From Thinopyrum elongatum (Eukaryota; Streptophyta; Magnoliopsida; Poales; Poaceae): 64,000 nt of DNA. The notes below the pieces were generated by a model. The model saw only the letters and a list, made by a program, of their open reading frames with translations, was not told where the DNA came from and searched no databases. Location: NCBI GenBank assembly GCA_011799875.1, contig CM022303.1, forward strand, positions 300,340,362-300,404,361, read 5' to 3'. The first letter of the stretch is position 1, and every line of letters starts with the position of its first letter. Below are positions 36,197-47,334 of this stretch, in pieces. The position numbers and the translations under genes were made by a program.

Positions 36197-37543
36197 TTAC
36201 AGGGCGGAACGCCAATGTGAATGGTTCGGAGCCGTGCTTGACGGCCTTATTGAGCCCTGGGAATGGAGAGCACCTTGTCGACGTAGGGGGGCAGCCTTCT
36301 TCTCAGCGGCAGAAACATAAGCACCTACCGGGAGCTTCCTGAAGCCATCAGCAAAGTTGAGTTCGGGGTGGCGGTATGCGAGGTTGCTCAAGACCATGAA
36401 GAGGGCATTGCGGGCAAGCTTTCGAGACTCGCTTTCGAAAAGGGCGTCTCTTCCTTCTTCATGGGTCTTCAACTTTTCAATCAACTCGTTGAAGAAGAGC
36501 CCTAGCTTGACGCTCGGGACCTCATAACCACCAACCGAGAAGACTGGCCCTTCCATGCCCATTGCTGCAGCCTGGGCTGTGAGGCGCTCGGCGATACCAA
36601 TCAGGCTTTTGATCCAAAGGTCGACCTGCTCGGATTGGTTCGCCAGCTTGTCCTCCGCATCCTTTCGAAGGCGTCTCACGTTGTCCAGATCCTTCATTAG
36701 CTGCTTCTCGCGGACAACACCAGACTCGATCAAGCTCTCCAGGGTGCCAACCCTGGCCTTCATGTCTTCAATGGTGCCGTTGGTAGTCTTGAGGTCTTGA
36801 CCCTTGGAGGAGAGCTGCGATTGCACCTCTTTCAGAAGGATCTCTGCTTTCTGTGCCTCCTCCTTGAGGGTCATGACTTCCTTGGCACTCCCGGCAAGCT
36901 CTTCTGTCAGTTTGGCCACCTGTTGGTCGAGATCAACCCTGGCAGTAGATGCGGCGGCAAGATCGTCAGCAAGCTTCTTCAGTTGGGTGGCAGAGTCAGG
37001 AGTGAGAGCCTCCAGGGCTGCCTTGTGCTTGTCCTCCTGCTCCTTGGTACGCTGCTGTACAAGCGCTTCTAGTTCATCGTCCTTGGCGCGGAGGGTGGCC
37101 TCGAGGTTCTCCTCCCGGGAAGAGATGCTCTACTCCCTGGCGTCCAGAAGCGCTGTGCATTCTGCCAGGCAGGCTTCTTGGGCGGCGACATCCTCCTTTG
37201 CCATGGAGATCATCTCTTGCTGCCGCAGAAGGACTTGGAATTGTTTGTTGTGCCACTCGCACAGCTTGATGCCCTTGTCCCACAGCTTCTGATCTACGCT
37301 GTTGGGGGGGTTTCGCTGCTCCTTGAGTTTCTGCCACTTCTGGTCATACCGGTTCTACATTTCTTTGATGCCTGCCGCCATGGACTCCAGAAAGGACAGG
37401 TCCAAGACCGCATCAATAGAGCCATCAGTCTCTCCGATTTGCTGAGACAGGGGCACTATGATGCGCTGGATTTCCTCATCTAGCTCTACACTCGCTACTA
37501 CCGAGGAACCGGGGGCTCCGAGACCGGGTTGGGCAGGCACCAA
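36197..37543 (-). pseudogene. Antisense coiled-coil ORF, copy 1
   Basis: A minus-strand frame of about 449 codons runs opposite to the element's own transcription. It starts near 37543 (MVPAQPGLGAPGSS). It has a long Glu/Lys/Leu-rich heptad-like region (EEAQKAEILLKEVQSQL, LDNVRRLRKDAEDKL) consistent with coiled coil. It ends with a conserved globular-looking part (PSVKLGLFFNELIEKL, RHPELNFADGF). Two in-frame TAG stops (37355-37357 and 37130-37132) break it; copy 2 has CAG at both places. Antisense extra ORFs are known in the Tat lineage of plant Gypsy elements (Grande, Retand), so this family may be a Tat derivative. Function unknown. Confidence 0.65.
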
Positions 37544-37899
37544 TGCCGGTTGGCTTCAGGTTGGCTGTGGGATCCCAGTCGAGGTGCTAAAAGATGAAGG
37601 ATGGAGAAATGGGTGCGAATGAGCCGCGCCTCTCTGTGTTTTTCCCCTTTATGGGAGCAAACGTGGGGGAGAGGAGCGGTTCGTCGCTACTTTCCCTCAG
37701 AAAGTTACCATTTTGACATTAACTGCTACAGTCTCACAACCCCACGACCTGCGGTACTTACGCGGAGTGGACGTTGGATTGACTGGTCATCATAGCAAAT
37801 TGCTGCACGCGCAGCATATCTTCAACACGTGTCCGTGCACCGTTTTGGGGCCTAACACAACGTGCCCAGCGACACGTATGGCTCAGGCCCGGGGGCTTA
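37544..37899 (+). other. Internal domain copy 1, 3' end with purine tract
   Basis: Non-coding; ends in CTCAGGCCCGGGGGCTTA immediately before LTR B, the likely polypurine tract (37883-37899). Confidence 0.6.
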
Positions 37900-38846
37900 T
37901 GTCGGGGTACACAAACAGGGGTGTATGTTTCCCCCAGACTTGTGCCCGGACAGGCAAATCTCTGGAGTGACTGCAACAGAGCAAACTGCACCAAGCATCC
38001 AAGACAAGGCCAAGCAGAAGAGATGGCTCTTTGAGAAATCAAAGGGCAGATCAAGAAGACCAAGACCAACCAAACAAGCAAGATATCACTAAGGAAAAAC
38101 CTTCCTTGCCGGGCAGGCAAGCCTGGCGGGGTCGAGGTTACTCCAAAGACAAGCCTCAAGACTGCCCCGGCAGGCTTGCCGGGGACGGCAAAGGCGGATC
38201 ACACCGCCAAGGCCCCACCCCTTCACCTCACAGCAATGCAAGTCACCTGTCGGTGCGGTGTCGAGCCCCCAAGTGATTATGTGGCTGTTATTTGGTACGT
38301 GGCAGGCCATTTCTGAGGAAGATCATCCCTAAATGACACCCGTCCAGGAGACGAGTCACGCAGACAGGCAAGAAGGTGGCTGCATGGCGCGGCAAGGCTT
38401 GCCGGGCCACACCACGATGTGACACTAAGCGGCGCATTTAATGCACCCTGTCCTGTCTGCAGAGTTATGTATGATAGCACTGTGGCTATCTAATTAGTGC
38501 ATAATGACTGTTTTGCCATGGTGGTGACCCCTTGACTTATAAAAGGAGGGCCGTGGTAACCTTAGAGATGATTCGGACCCTTGTACGCTCGTACACACGT
38601 AGCTGCTCTCGCCATGAAGCGACCTTGCCGGGCTAGAGCGCTGCCTCTCCACCACGGTCCTGTCATCAATCCACCAAAGCAGTAGTAGGGTTTTACACCT
38701 CGCGGCAGCCCAAACCTAGGTAAAACTGCCCATGTCATCGTTGCCGTGGTGCTCTATGCTTTCCGCTCTTTGTGCAATGTGCTCTTCCCCCTTACCAAAC
38801 CACAAGGGGCCGATGGCCCCATAGGTGATCGTGTGATACCACGACA
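37900..38846 (+). repeat. LTR B (middle LTR) of the three-LTR element
   Basis: 947 bp, exactly the length of LTR A. It has a purine tract on its left and a primer site on its right, so it serves as 3' LTR of copy 1 and 5' LTR of copy 2. Confidence 0.85.
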
Positions 38847-39956
38847 TCTTTGGCACGCCAAGTAGGGGGAAGCATTTGCGTGAACCCGAGAGTATAAGCA
38901 GCGCGTCATCTTCATCACCATCGATTTCGTCGGCGGCCTTGTTGTTCATGGCCCCCGACGCGCCAGCTCGAGTAGGAAGCGACATCGCTCCTTCGCCGCC
39001 TTGCCCAGTTTCTGTCATCTATCCCCACTGCGGCCACAAGCAGCGGTGAAAACGAGGGACGGCGACGGCATGGCGACCCTGAATGGCTCGAGCAGCGCGA
39101 CCACTATGCATGCCCCGTTCGGGGGAAAAGAGCGAGGTTGTAAGGTGCATGGTTTCTCCCTCCACTACTTTCACTTGTCGACGATTGAGCCACCCTGGGT
39201 TTTAGCGTCGTCAACATCGATGAGCCCGCGCGAAACTCGGTTCAGCATTTGCCCTGCTAAGGGAGAATCCTGAGTATAGTGCCAGTGCAAATCTGTTGAT
39301 TGATGCCCCGACAAGCACGCTCTGGTAGGGCCGTCCACGTCAGCGTGACCTTTGTGCCAACCGCCATAAGATTTTCAAAAGTGTAAGTGGAAGGAGGGCG
39401 AAACCAGCCCAACCTTACGCCAAGTTCTACCACCCGCAAGAGATTTGCGGCCCCCTCCGGCCCTTGCCGAGGGTCTGATAGTGGAACACGAAGGGCCATC
39501 CGCCCAAGATATGCGAACGCGGCAAGCGACCGCAACCAAGAAGGGAGAAAAGCGTGAGCAAAAAGCTAAGTTCACGTGATCATTGCTCTTTTATAGATCT
39601 AGAATTCGCATTTGCCTATCCCCCAGAAACCAATGTTCTTTCGTATGGTCAAGCCTTTTGTGTGATGGCACCTTAACGGGTTTGCATGCGCCCTCGCTCT
39701 GTTCCGAGCGTGCTCACGGAGCAGGTGGCTGCATCAAGGGCTCCTAAAGGAAAAGCCTGTCGGGACGTACTTTTGCCAGCCAAACCCTAAGGACCTGTTC
39801 CTCGCAGCAATCGCGGCAGTATGCTACTGGCAAGCAGCAAAAACACATAAAAAGAAACTAACCATATGAACATCCATGGATAAAACGCAAGGGGGATAGC
39901 ATGTGTTCGAAATTAATTAGTACACCAGTTAAGCGCAAGCAAAAGAAGTACGATGT
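38847..39956 (+). other. Internal domain copy 2, 5' non-coding part
   Basis: Starts TCTTTGGCACGCCAAGTAGG (primer site) and is co-linear with 26184-26441 plus 35389-36196. Confidence 0.7.
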
Positions 39957-41330
39957 CTAAACACATGACATGCATAATATTTTGTTACAGGGTGGAACGC
40001 CAATGCGAATGGTTCGGAGCCGTGTTAACAGCCTTATTGAGCCCTGGGAACGGAGAGCACCTTGTCGGCGTAGGGGGGCAGCCTTCTTCTCAGCGGCAGA
40101 ACCATCAGCACCTGCCAGGAGCTTCCTGAAGCCATCAGCAAGATTGAGTTCGGGGTGGCGGTATGCAAGGTTGCTCAAGACCATGAAGAGGGCATTGTGG
40201 GCAAGCTTTCAAGACTCGCTTTCGAAAAGGGCGTCTCTTCCTTCTTCATGGGTCTTCAACTTTTCAATCAACTCGTTGAAAAAGAGCCCTAGCTTGACGC
40301 TCGGGACCTCATAACCGCCAACCAAGAAGACTGGCCCTTCCATGCCCATTGCTGCAGCCTGGGCTGTGAGGCGCTCGGCGATATCGATCAGGCTTTTGAT
40401 CCAAAGGTTGACCTACTCGGATTGGTTCACCAGCTTGTCCTCCGCATCCTTTCAAAAGCATCTCGCGTTGTCCAGATCCTTCATCAGCTGCTTCTCACGG
40501 ACATCGCCAGACTCGATCGAGCTCTCCAGGGTGCCAAACCTGGCCTTCATGTCTTCAATGGTGTCGTTTGCAGTCTCGAGGTCTTGACTCTTCGAGGAGA
40601 GCTGCGATTGCACCTCTTTCAGAAGGATTTATGCTTTCTGCGCCTCCTCCTTGAGGGTCATGACTTCCTTGGCACTCCCGGCACGCTCTTCTGTCAGTTT
40701 GGCCACCTAATGGTCGAGATCAACCATGGCAGTAGATGCGGCAGCAAGATCATCAGCAAGCTTCTTCAGTTGGGTGGCAGAGTCAGCAGTGAGAGCATCC
40801 AGGGCTGCCTTGTGCTTGTCCTCCTGCTCCTTGGTACGCTGCTATACAAGGGCTTCTAGTTCATCGTCCTTGGCGTGGAGGGTGGCCTTGAGGTTCTTCT
40901 CCCGGTAAGAGATGCTCTGCTCCCTGGCGTCCAGAAGCGTTGTGCGTTCTTCCAGGCGGGCTTCTCGGGCGGTGACATCCTCCTTTGCCATGGAGATCGT
41001 CTCTTGCTGCTGCAGAAGGACTTGGAACTGTTTGCCGTGCCACTCGCGCAGCTCGATGCCCATGTCCCTCAGCTTCTGATCTACGCTGTTGGTTGAGTTT
41101 CGCTACTCCTTGAGTGCCTACCACTTCTGGCCGTACCGGTTCTGCATTTCTTTTATGCCCGCCACCATGGACTCTAAAAAGGACAGGTCCAAGACCGCAT
41201 CAACAGAGCCATCAGTCTCTCTGATTTGCTGAGACAGGGGCACTATGATGCGCTGTATTTCCTCATCTAGCTCTGCACTCGCTGCTGCCGAGGAACCGGG
41301 GGCTCCGAGACCGGGTTGGGCAAGCACCAA
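39957..41330 (-). pseudogene. Antisense coiled-coil ORF, copy 2
   Basis: Same frame and layout as 36197-37543. Segments MVLAQPGLGAPGSS (41330), MGIELREWHGKQFQVL (41063) and MVLSNLAYRHPELNLADGF (40184) lie in one frame, separated by stops at 41118, near 41103 and at 40842, among others. It keeps the Gln codons that are stops in copy 1. Independent stops in the two copies point to decay after the tandem structure or its parents had formed. Confidence 0.65.
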
Positions 41331-41685
41331 TGCCGGTTGGCTTGAGGTTGGCTGTGGGATCCCAGCCGAGGTGCTAAAAGATGAAGGATGGAGAAACGGG
41401 TGAGAATGAGCCGCGCCTCTCTGCGTTTTCCCCTTTATGGGAGCGAACGTGGGGGAGAGGAGCGGTTCGTCGCTACTTTCCCTCAGAAAGTTACTATTTT
41501 GACATTAACTGCTACAGTCCCACGACCCCACGTCCTGCGGTAATTACGCAGAGTGGACGTTGGATTGACTGGTCATCATACCAAATTGCTACACGCGCAG
41601 CATATCTTCAACATGTGTCCGTGCACCGTTTTGGGGCCTAACCCAATGTGCCCAGTGACACGTATGGCTCAGTCCTGGGGGCTTA
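41331..41685 (+). other. Internal domain copy 2, 3' end
   Basis: Non-coding; ends TGGCTCAGTCCTGGGGGCTTA before LTR C (shown shortened: CCTGGGGGCTTA), a degenerate version of the purine tract before LTR B. Confidence 0.6.
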
Positions 41686-42605
41686 TGTCGGGGTATACAA
41701 ATAGGGGTTTATGTTTCCCCCTGACTTGTGTCCGGACAGGCAGATCTCCGGCGCGACAGCAACAGAGCAAACTGCACCGAGCATCCAAGACAAGGCCAAG
41801 CAGAAGAGATGGCTCTTTGAGAAATCAAAGGGCGGATCAAGAAGACCAAGACCAACTAAACAAGCAAGATATCACTAAGGAAAACCCTCCCTTGCCGGGC
41901 AGGTGAGCCTGGCGGGGTCGAGGTTACTCCAAACACAAGCCTCAAGACTCCCCCAGAAGGCTTACCGAGGACGCAGAAGGCAGATCACCCCCCCCCCCCT
42001 AGGCTCCACCGCTCCACCTCACAGCAATGCAAGTCACTTATCGATGCAGTGTCGAGCCCCCAAGTGATTATGTGGCTGTTATTTGGTATGTGGCAGGCCA
42101 TTTCTGAGGAAGATCATCCCTAAATGACACCCATCCAGGAGACATGTCACGCAGATAGGCGAGAAGGTGGCTACATGGCGCGGCAAGGCTTGCGGAGCCA
42201 CACCATGATGTGACACTAAGCGGCGCATTTAATGCACCTTGTCCTATCTACAGAGTTAGGTATGCTAGCACTGTGGCTATCTAATCAATGTATAATGACT
42301 GTTTTGCCATTGTGGTGACCCCTTGACCTATAAAAGGAGGGTCGTGGTAACCTTAGAGAGGATTCGGATCCTTCGACGATCGTACGCGCGTAGCTGCTCT
42401 CGCCCCGAGGCGGCCTTGCCGGGCTAGAGTGCTGCGTCTCCACCACGATCCTTTCATCAATCCACCAAAGCAGGAGTAGGGTTCTATGCCTCGCGGCAGC
42501 CTGAACCTGGGTAAAACTGTCCATGTCATCGTTACCGTGCTGCTCTATGCTTTTCGCTCTTTCTGCAATGTGCTCTTCCCCCTTGCCGAACCACAAGGGG
42601 CCACA
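41686..42605 (+). repeat. LTR C (right LTR) of the three-LTR element
   Basis: 920 bp. It matches A and B up to ACCACAAGGGGCC and then has only ACA before the GAAGG duplication; about 30 bp present at the ends of A and B are missing. A C12 run sits at 41988-41999. Confidence 0.8.
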
Positions 42606-42610
42606 GAAGG

Positions 42611-44608
42611 TCAGGCATATTACACCAGGAAACCATCCTGATAATGGTAGCGGGAAAAGGAAGCATGGCAGGGCAGAAGAGAGATTATTGTTTACCCGCA
42701 GGTCCACTTTTTGGGACTTGGAGTATTGGAAAGATTTGGATCTGCGGCATAATCTTGATGTGATGCACATCGAGAAAAATATATGTGACAGCATTATCGA
42801 CAAACTTCTTAATATTGAAGGCAAGATGAAAGATACCTTAAAATCTAGGATTGATTTAACACACCTGGGTATCAGAACCGATTTGCAGGTGAAGGCTGAT
42901 GGTGCATCACGGGATATGGCACCAGCTGTGTACGTCTTGGACAAGGTAAAAAGAAAAGATATCTGCAAGATCTTGTCACGTGTGAGATTCCCACATGGAT
43001 TTGCTTCCAACCCTGAAAGGAGAGTCAGTGTAGATGGAAACAAGGTACAAGGGTTGAAAACTCATGACTTCCACATCCTACTTCAAAGGGTTTTACCTGC
43101 TATCCTTAGAGGATTGGGCCACCCTGACTTATACAAAACAGTTGCAGAGTTGGGACAATTCTTCAGGGAACTCTGCAGTAGAAATATCAGGATAGATGCT
43201 TTGGAGCGTCTTAGAGACAAGATACCAACTATCCTATGCGACCTTGAGAAGATATATCCTCCAGCCTTCTTTGATGTGATGGTGCATTTGGCTGTTCATC
43301 TACCTGATGAGGCAATACTTAGAGGTCCAGTACAGTATGGCTGGATGTACCCTATTGAAAGGCGTCTAGGCACTTTCAAGGGCTATGTTAGGAATAGAGC
43401 TAGACCTGATGGTTCCATTATAGAGGCCTACATTGCTACAGAAGCATTGACATTCTGCTCAAAATACATTGAAAATGCTGATCAGCTTAGCAAAAAGGTG
43501 GGTGAAGACAATCCCGAGCTCAATGTTTTTGATTATTCTGTTCGAGTTACAGGGAAGAGTCAACAAGATGACAAACCTAAATATTTGGACAAAATGGTTT
43601 GGTTTGTGTTGAATAACTGTCCTGAGATTCTACCTTATATCGAGTAAGTGCTAAGTACTGCATCTTATACATCGTAATCTACTAAACTTGCAACACATTC
43701 TTATATGTTTAGATGTTTGACGTGATCACTATGTTGTGCAGCATCTACAAAAAGGAGTTACTGGCGCAAAATCCAAGAAACATTGACAAACTGGTTATGG
43801 CAGGATTTGCGAAATGGTTCAAGATCTGCGTAAGCTTTTGAATTGCACTGTCAATTTTTTTGATATATTGAGTACATAAGATGATCAGCTTGTCTATTTT
43901 CTAACCATAGGTTCAGAAGATGCGGGAGGATGGGCAGGCAGTTAATGATGCCCTTTACGCACTAGCAATGGGTCCTGATACTCAGGTAAGACATTATGAA
44001 TCTTGCGTTGTTGGAGATGTGCGCTACAGCACCCTTGCACGCGACGAAGGCAGGAAGACACAAAACAATGTTGTCATGAGCACGGATACGTACGACGATG
44101 ACACAACTGAAATGTATGCTAACATAACAGACATTGTTCAGTTGCAGTATATCTCCAGTTTCGAGGTTCATCGATGTGTGGTTCTGTTCTGCTATCGTTG
44201 GTACAACCTGTTTTCCAGGATCGCAAAACCCAAAGCTGATGATTATTTCAAATCCGTCAATGTCAAGGCAGCGTACCACACCGACGAGCCTTTTATTTTG
44301 GCAAATCAAGCAACACAGATATTTTTCTTGGAAGACACGTATGCACGTAGCGATGATTGGAGAGTATTGCAAAGGTTTGAGCAGAGGAATTCATTTCATG
44401 ATTTGCACAACAAGATGATGCTTACACTGCTCCTGATGTAGAAGATTCCACAGAAGTTCGTAGTATCTTTGAGGACCATCATGTCAATAAGGCTAGCGAA
44501 AAGATTCCCTATCGGGCTGTGGACGTACGAGAGTTGATGGATAAGAGGCCAACGTTCGAGGACATTGAGGATGAAGAAGAAGATGACACTGGGGTAATTA
44601 GGATTTAG
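42611..44608 (+). pseudogene. CACTA TNP2-type transposase, 3' half
   Basis: The frame continues from 25236. It shows FWDLEYWKDLDLRHNLDVMH, a TNP2 hallmark, then the DUF4218 region (PF13960: RFPHGFASNPE, FFDVMVHLAVHLPDE, YGWMYPIERRLGTFKGYV), and after two introns the DUF4216 region (PF13952: SCVVGDVRYSTLARDEGRKT, LFCYRWYN). Likely introns are 43644-43741 and 43830-43910 with GT/AG ends that keep the frame. A frameshift near 44410 precedes the acidic C-terminus, which ends at TAG 44606-44608. This half lacks the many stops seen in the 5' half, apart from that frameshift. Confidence 0.85.
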
Positions 44609-45124
44609 ACTCATACACATGGCGAAGATGTTGACGCTGCTGTTGCGGATGATGATTAGATTGCTTTTGTCGTATTTGCCTATGGGAAGACGACTTTTTA
44701 TCTACTATATGTGAAATTGTGTTTGCTGTGACAACTGAAACCTGATGAAGTTGTTGTTTAGTATTTTTGCTATGAGAACATCACTTATTATGTATGTTGA
44801 TTTGTGTTTGGTGATTGTATGACGACTAAAACATGATGACATTGTTGTTTAGTTGTACTCATATTTGGCTGTGAAACTTGTATTTGATGACATAGTTTGC
44901 TGTTGGACTGCAATTTGCTCTACGTCTTCGAATGGGAACGAGGCTGACCCGACAGGGCCTCTGCTAATTTATTTATTTATTAGCAAAAGGGCCTCTGCTA
45001 TTTATTTATTTATGAGGAAAAGGGGATACCCCCCGATTTCCGTTAATAGAAATCATTAGATGTTCACAACACTACGCCCAGCCTGCTAAACAGGTTTCAT
45101 TCATTACTAGTTTCAGCAAAGTGC
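44609..45124 (+). other. 3' region of the TNP2 gene
   Basis: AT-rich with no frame. The phrase GGGCCTCTGCTA plus TTTATTTATTTAT is tandemly repeated at 44957-45012. The two genes on either side converge here. Confidence 0.5.
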
Positions 45125-45804
45125 TCATGTCATAGCCACTGAATACATCACGAGTGCTACATACACTACAAATAAAGAGACAATCATCCTACAAAGCACA
45201 ATGATTTTGCCCATTATCTTCACAAGCTCTTTCATCTCCTCATTGTTGTCAAGGCCGTTCAGCAGCTGTTGCTTGGCCATGATCAGAGGAACTGCATCTT
45301 TAACCTTCTGCTCTGCATCTTCCTCTTCTACCATTCCTTCAGTTACTTGTCCAACACCCCAACCTGTTGGTATTTGGATTCCTTGGCCAACCAAATAATC
45401 AGCGTAGTTCCATTCCCCACATCAGCAACTTCCCAGAAATACAAATCACATGAATCTTTCCTTTTCTGCATAGATCAAATTGGAAGATCATCAACCAAAC
45501 TATTAAAAAAATCAGCAACTGAAAGTAGGTGAACAGCACTTAAACATATTATTACCCCATGATTTGGGCATTTGTAGAAGACTCGGCCAGGGTTGAGGAT
45601 TGTGGTTGAGAGGCGATGGATGACTCTGCGTGATTTGCAGCAGTGGCACCACACCAATGGCAGCGGGTTGCGATGAGCAACCGGCTATGGTGCATGTGCC
45701 GGCGGGGGTGTGATGAGACCCACAGGCGATGGTACGGGTGGTGACTTGGCGCATATCTGGTTGTTGCCTGCTGAAGAGCAGGTGGACGAGCCGCCAGCGG
45801 ACAT
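45125..45804 (-). pseudogene. GRF-type zinc finger / membrane protein, convergent with TNP2
   Basis: Exon 1 (45804-45556) carries a low-complexity Ser/Pro leader and then WCHCCKSRR..STTILNPGRVFYKCP, the zf-GRF signature (PF06839). A GT donor follows at 45555 and an acceptor at about 45466. Exon 2 (45465-45125) continues SCDLYFWEVAD, a short helical region (QQLLNGLDNNEEMKELVKI) and a C-terminal hydrophobic segment IIVLCRMIVSLFVVYVALV likely to span a membrane. An in-frame TAG (45685-45687) precedes the zinc finger and a one-base frameshift lies near 45412. GRF/coiled-coil/TM genes are common in grass transposons; the GRF finger binds single-stranded nucleic acid in better-studied proteins. It is probably a transposon passenger. 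Confidence 0.65.
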
Positions 45805-46076
45805 GGTTGCTGCGACCAGAGCTTCTGATGCTAGGCAGAGTAAGTAGAGAAGAGGAGAAGCGAACGTTGGATATGTCAGTTTCATTACTTGCAGAGTAGC
45901 ATAGCACTATATATAGTCATAGTCTAGGTTTTGATTCAAACCAGCTACAGGAGCACGTCTCTCTTTTTTCCAAAACTCAGCAACGTCTCTTTACTGGTAC
46001 ACTAGCTTGTTCTGTACGCCTTCTCAAGTCTTTGATTTTCTTTTTTTTGTGAGGAAGGAAGGAGGAGAAAATTGAG
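45805..46076. other. Upstream of the GRF gene
   Basis: On the minus strand a CTATATATAG motif near 45909-45918 could be the TATA box about 110 bp before the ATG. No other feature. Confidence 0.35.
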
Positions 46077-46145
46077 GTTTCCTGCGACTCGAACCCAAGA
46101 CATCTCGGTTGAAAACCAAGGGTGCTAGTCACTTATGTGGCGAAC
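46077..46145 (-). other. tRNA-like sequence (B-box and TTC anticodon-like arm)
   Basis: The minus strand contains GGGTTCGAGTCGC, close to the Pol III B-box GGTTCGANTCC, and CTTGG-TTTTCAA-CCGAG, a 5-bp stem with a 7-base loop that would carry TTC (Glu). The acceptor and T stems do not pair well, so this is not a functional tRNA. It may be a tRNA-derived retroposon piece. Confidence 0.3.
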
Positions 46146-46295
46146 GTTCCCTGGGAGGAGGACGACAAACGAACGCATTTTCCTGGCAGTTTTAGTTGCG
46201 ACGCAAGATCAAACGGTCGCAGTTTGGGGAATGTTATCTGGCGAACGAGCCCAGTTTTTCTTTTCTTCCTATAAAAAAGTATGCTACGTGGTATT

Positions 46296-46660
46296 GGCTT
46301 AGTCAACAAACGATTGTGCCAACCTTGACTATTGGATTGACATTCAACGTCTGTCGTGTTTCTTCAGTCTCTTCTTCCTCCAGCCGCCAAAGCCAAACCA
46401 GCGCCGGCGGGACCGCCTACTCCCGCCTCCCACGGCTGGCTGTGTTGACGCGCACGCATCGCAGCCACATCGCACCCTAAAACTCTGTGCATCTTCCCCG
46501 GCTCCTGTTCGTTCCCGCCCGAGGCCTCACCATCGTCCTCTGCCTTGGTTCGCTCGCTGCGGCGCCGCCCTCCGGTGTTGTCAACATGGTCAACAACCAA
46601 GAGGAATAAGGAGATGACTGTACATGGTGAGGATGACAGTAGGGACCCATCAGGATCATG
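46296..46660 (+). repeat. Long direct repeat, copy a (diverged)
   Basis: Shares, in order, CTTAGTCAACAAACGATT, TCCAGCCGCC, ACCAGCGCCGG, CTTCCCCGGCTCCTG and ATGGTCAAC with copies b and c. Confidence 0.65.
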
Positions 46661-47334
46661 GAATTAGGCAAGCTATTACAAGAAAAAAGGGTTCCTCCTG
46701 ATGGTTTCCTGACATCCAGGTCGCATGCCACTGTCAACGTAGTCAATAAGCGAGATAACTGCACAAGGAGTGGCTGACACCCGGGACCCAGCAGCCCGCA
46801 GTATTTTCTTATTTTTTTGTTTTCAGGACGGAGAAGGGTATCAACTGAGTTGTGCGGGAGCTGTGGCCCGTCTAGTCCAGGCTTTTATTTCATATGTTTA
46901 CCACATGACCAACACAGTTTTTTTTCCTTTCTGAAAATGGCTAGCCCAGCTGTTTTGTTTTGTGTAGAATAACCAACATAGGCTTACTTGCTTTTCTACG
47001 CCCTACTGGGCCGGAAATCTTTCAAGACGAGGAGGGATGCATTCGGGCCTGCACAGAAAATGGGCTATAAGTAATAAGAAATGAGCTATAAGTAATAAGA
47101 AATGGGCTGTAAAATGAAAAAATACAGCAAACAGGCAATTAGTTCCAAAATACTTTTGGATTTTGGATTTTGATATTTTAAATTTCATTTTGTGCGGGTA
47201 AAATTTCATTGGATTTAAATTAAGGTATGTTTAGTTTTTAAATTAATTTGAATCTGGCTAGAAATTTCGGGCTGTATGCTGTTTGGGATAGATTTGGAGG
47301 CTGACTTGTGGGTCTACTAGGTTGATGTGTATGA

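Larger units (their letters stand above)
25237..42605 (+). mobile_element. Tandem three-LTR retrotransposon (LTR-internal-LTR-internal-LTR)
   Basis: Three directly repeated LTRs start TGTCGGGGTA at 25237, 37900 and 41686. Two copies of one internal domain lie between them. The whole unit is flanked by a perfect 5-bp duplication, GAAGG (25232-25236 and 42606-42610), and sits inside the TNP2 gene without changing its frame. The left internal copy is interrupted at 26442 by another element; without that insert and its 5-bp duplication the unit is about 8.4 kb. LTR TATA boxes and the site after each LTR give plus orientation. The internal domain has no gag or pol and only an antisense coiled-coil ORF, so the family is non-autonomous. 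The structure most simply arose by unequal recombination between LTRs of sister copies. Confidence 0.9.

Noticed and set aside
36804..37292. 162-codon plus-strand frame and its counterpart at 40422-40859
   Set aside because: These are the reverse-strand shadows of the antisense coiled-coil ORF, which has the protein-like composition and the conservation between copies.
45165..45195. CACTACAAATAAAGAGACAA as the left end of the second CACTA block
   Set aside because: It resembles the right terminus (CACTACAAAAAAAAGACAC), but lies inside the coding sequence for the membrane segment of the GRF gene, and the flanking target site does not match.
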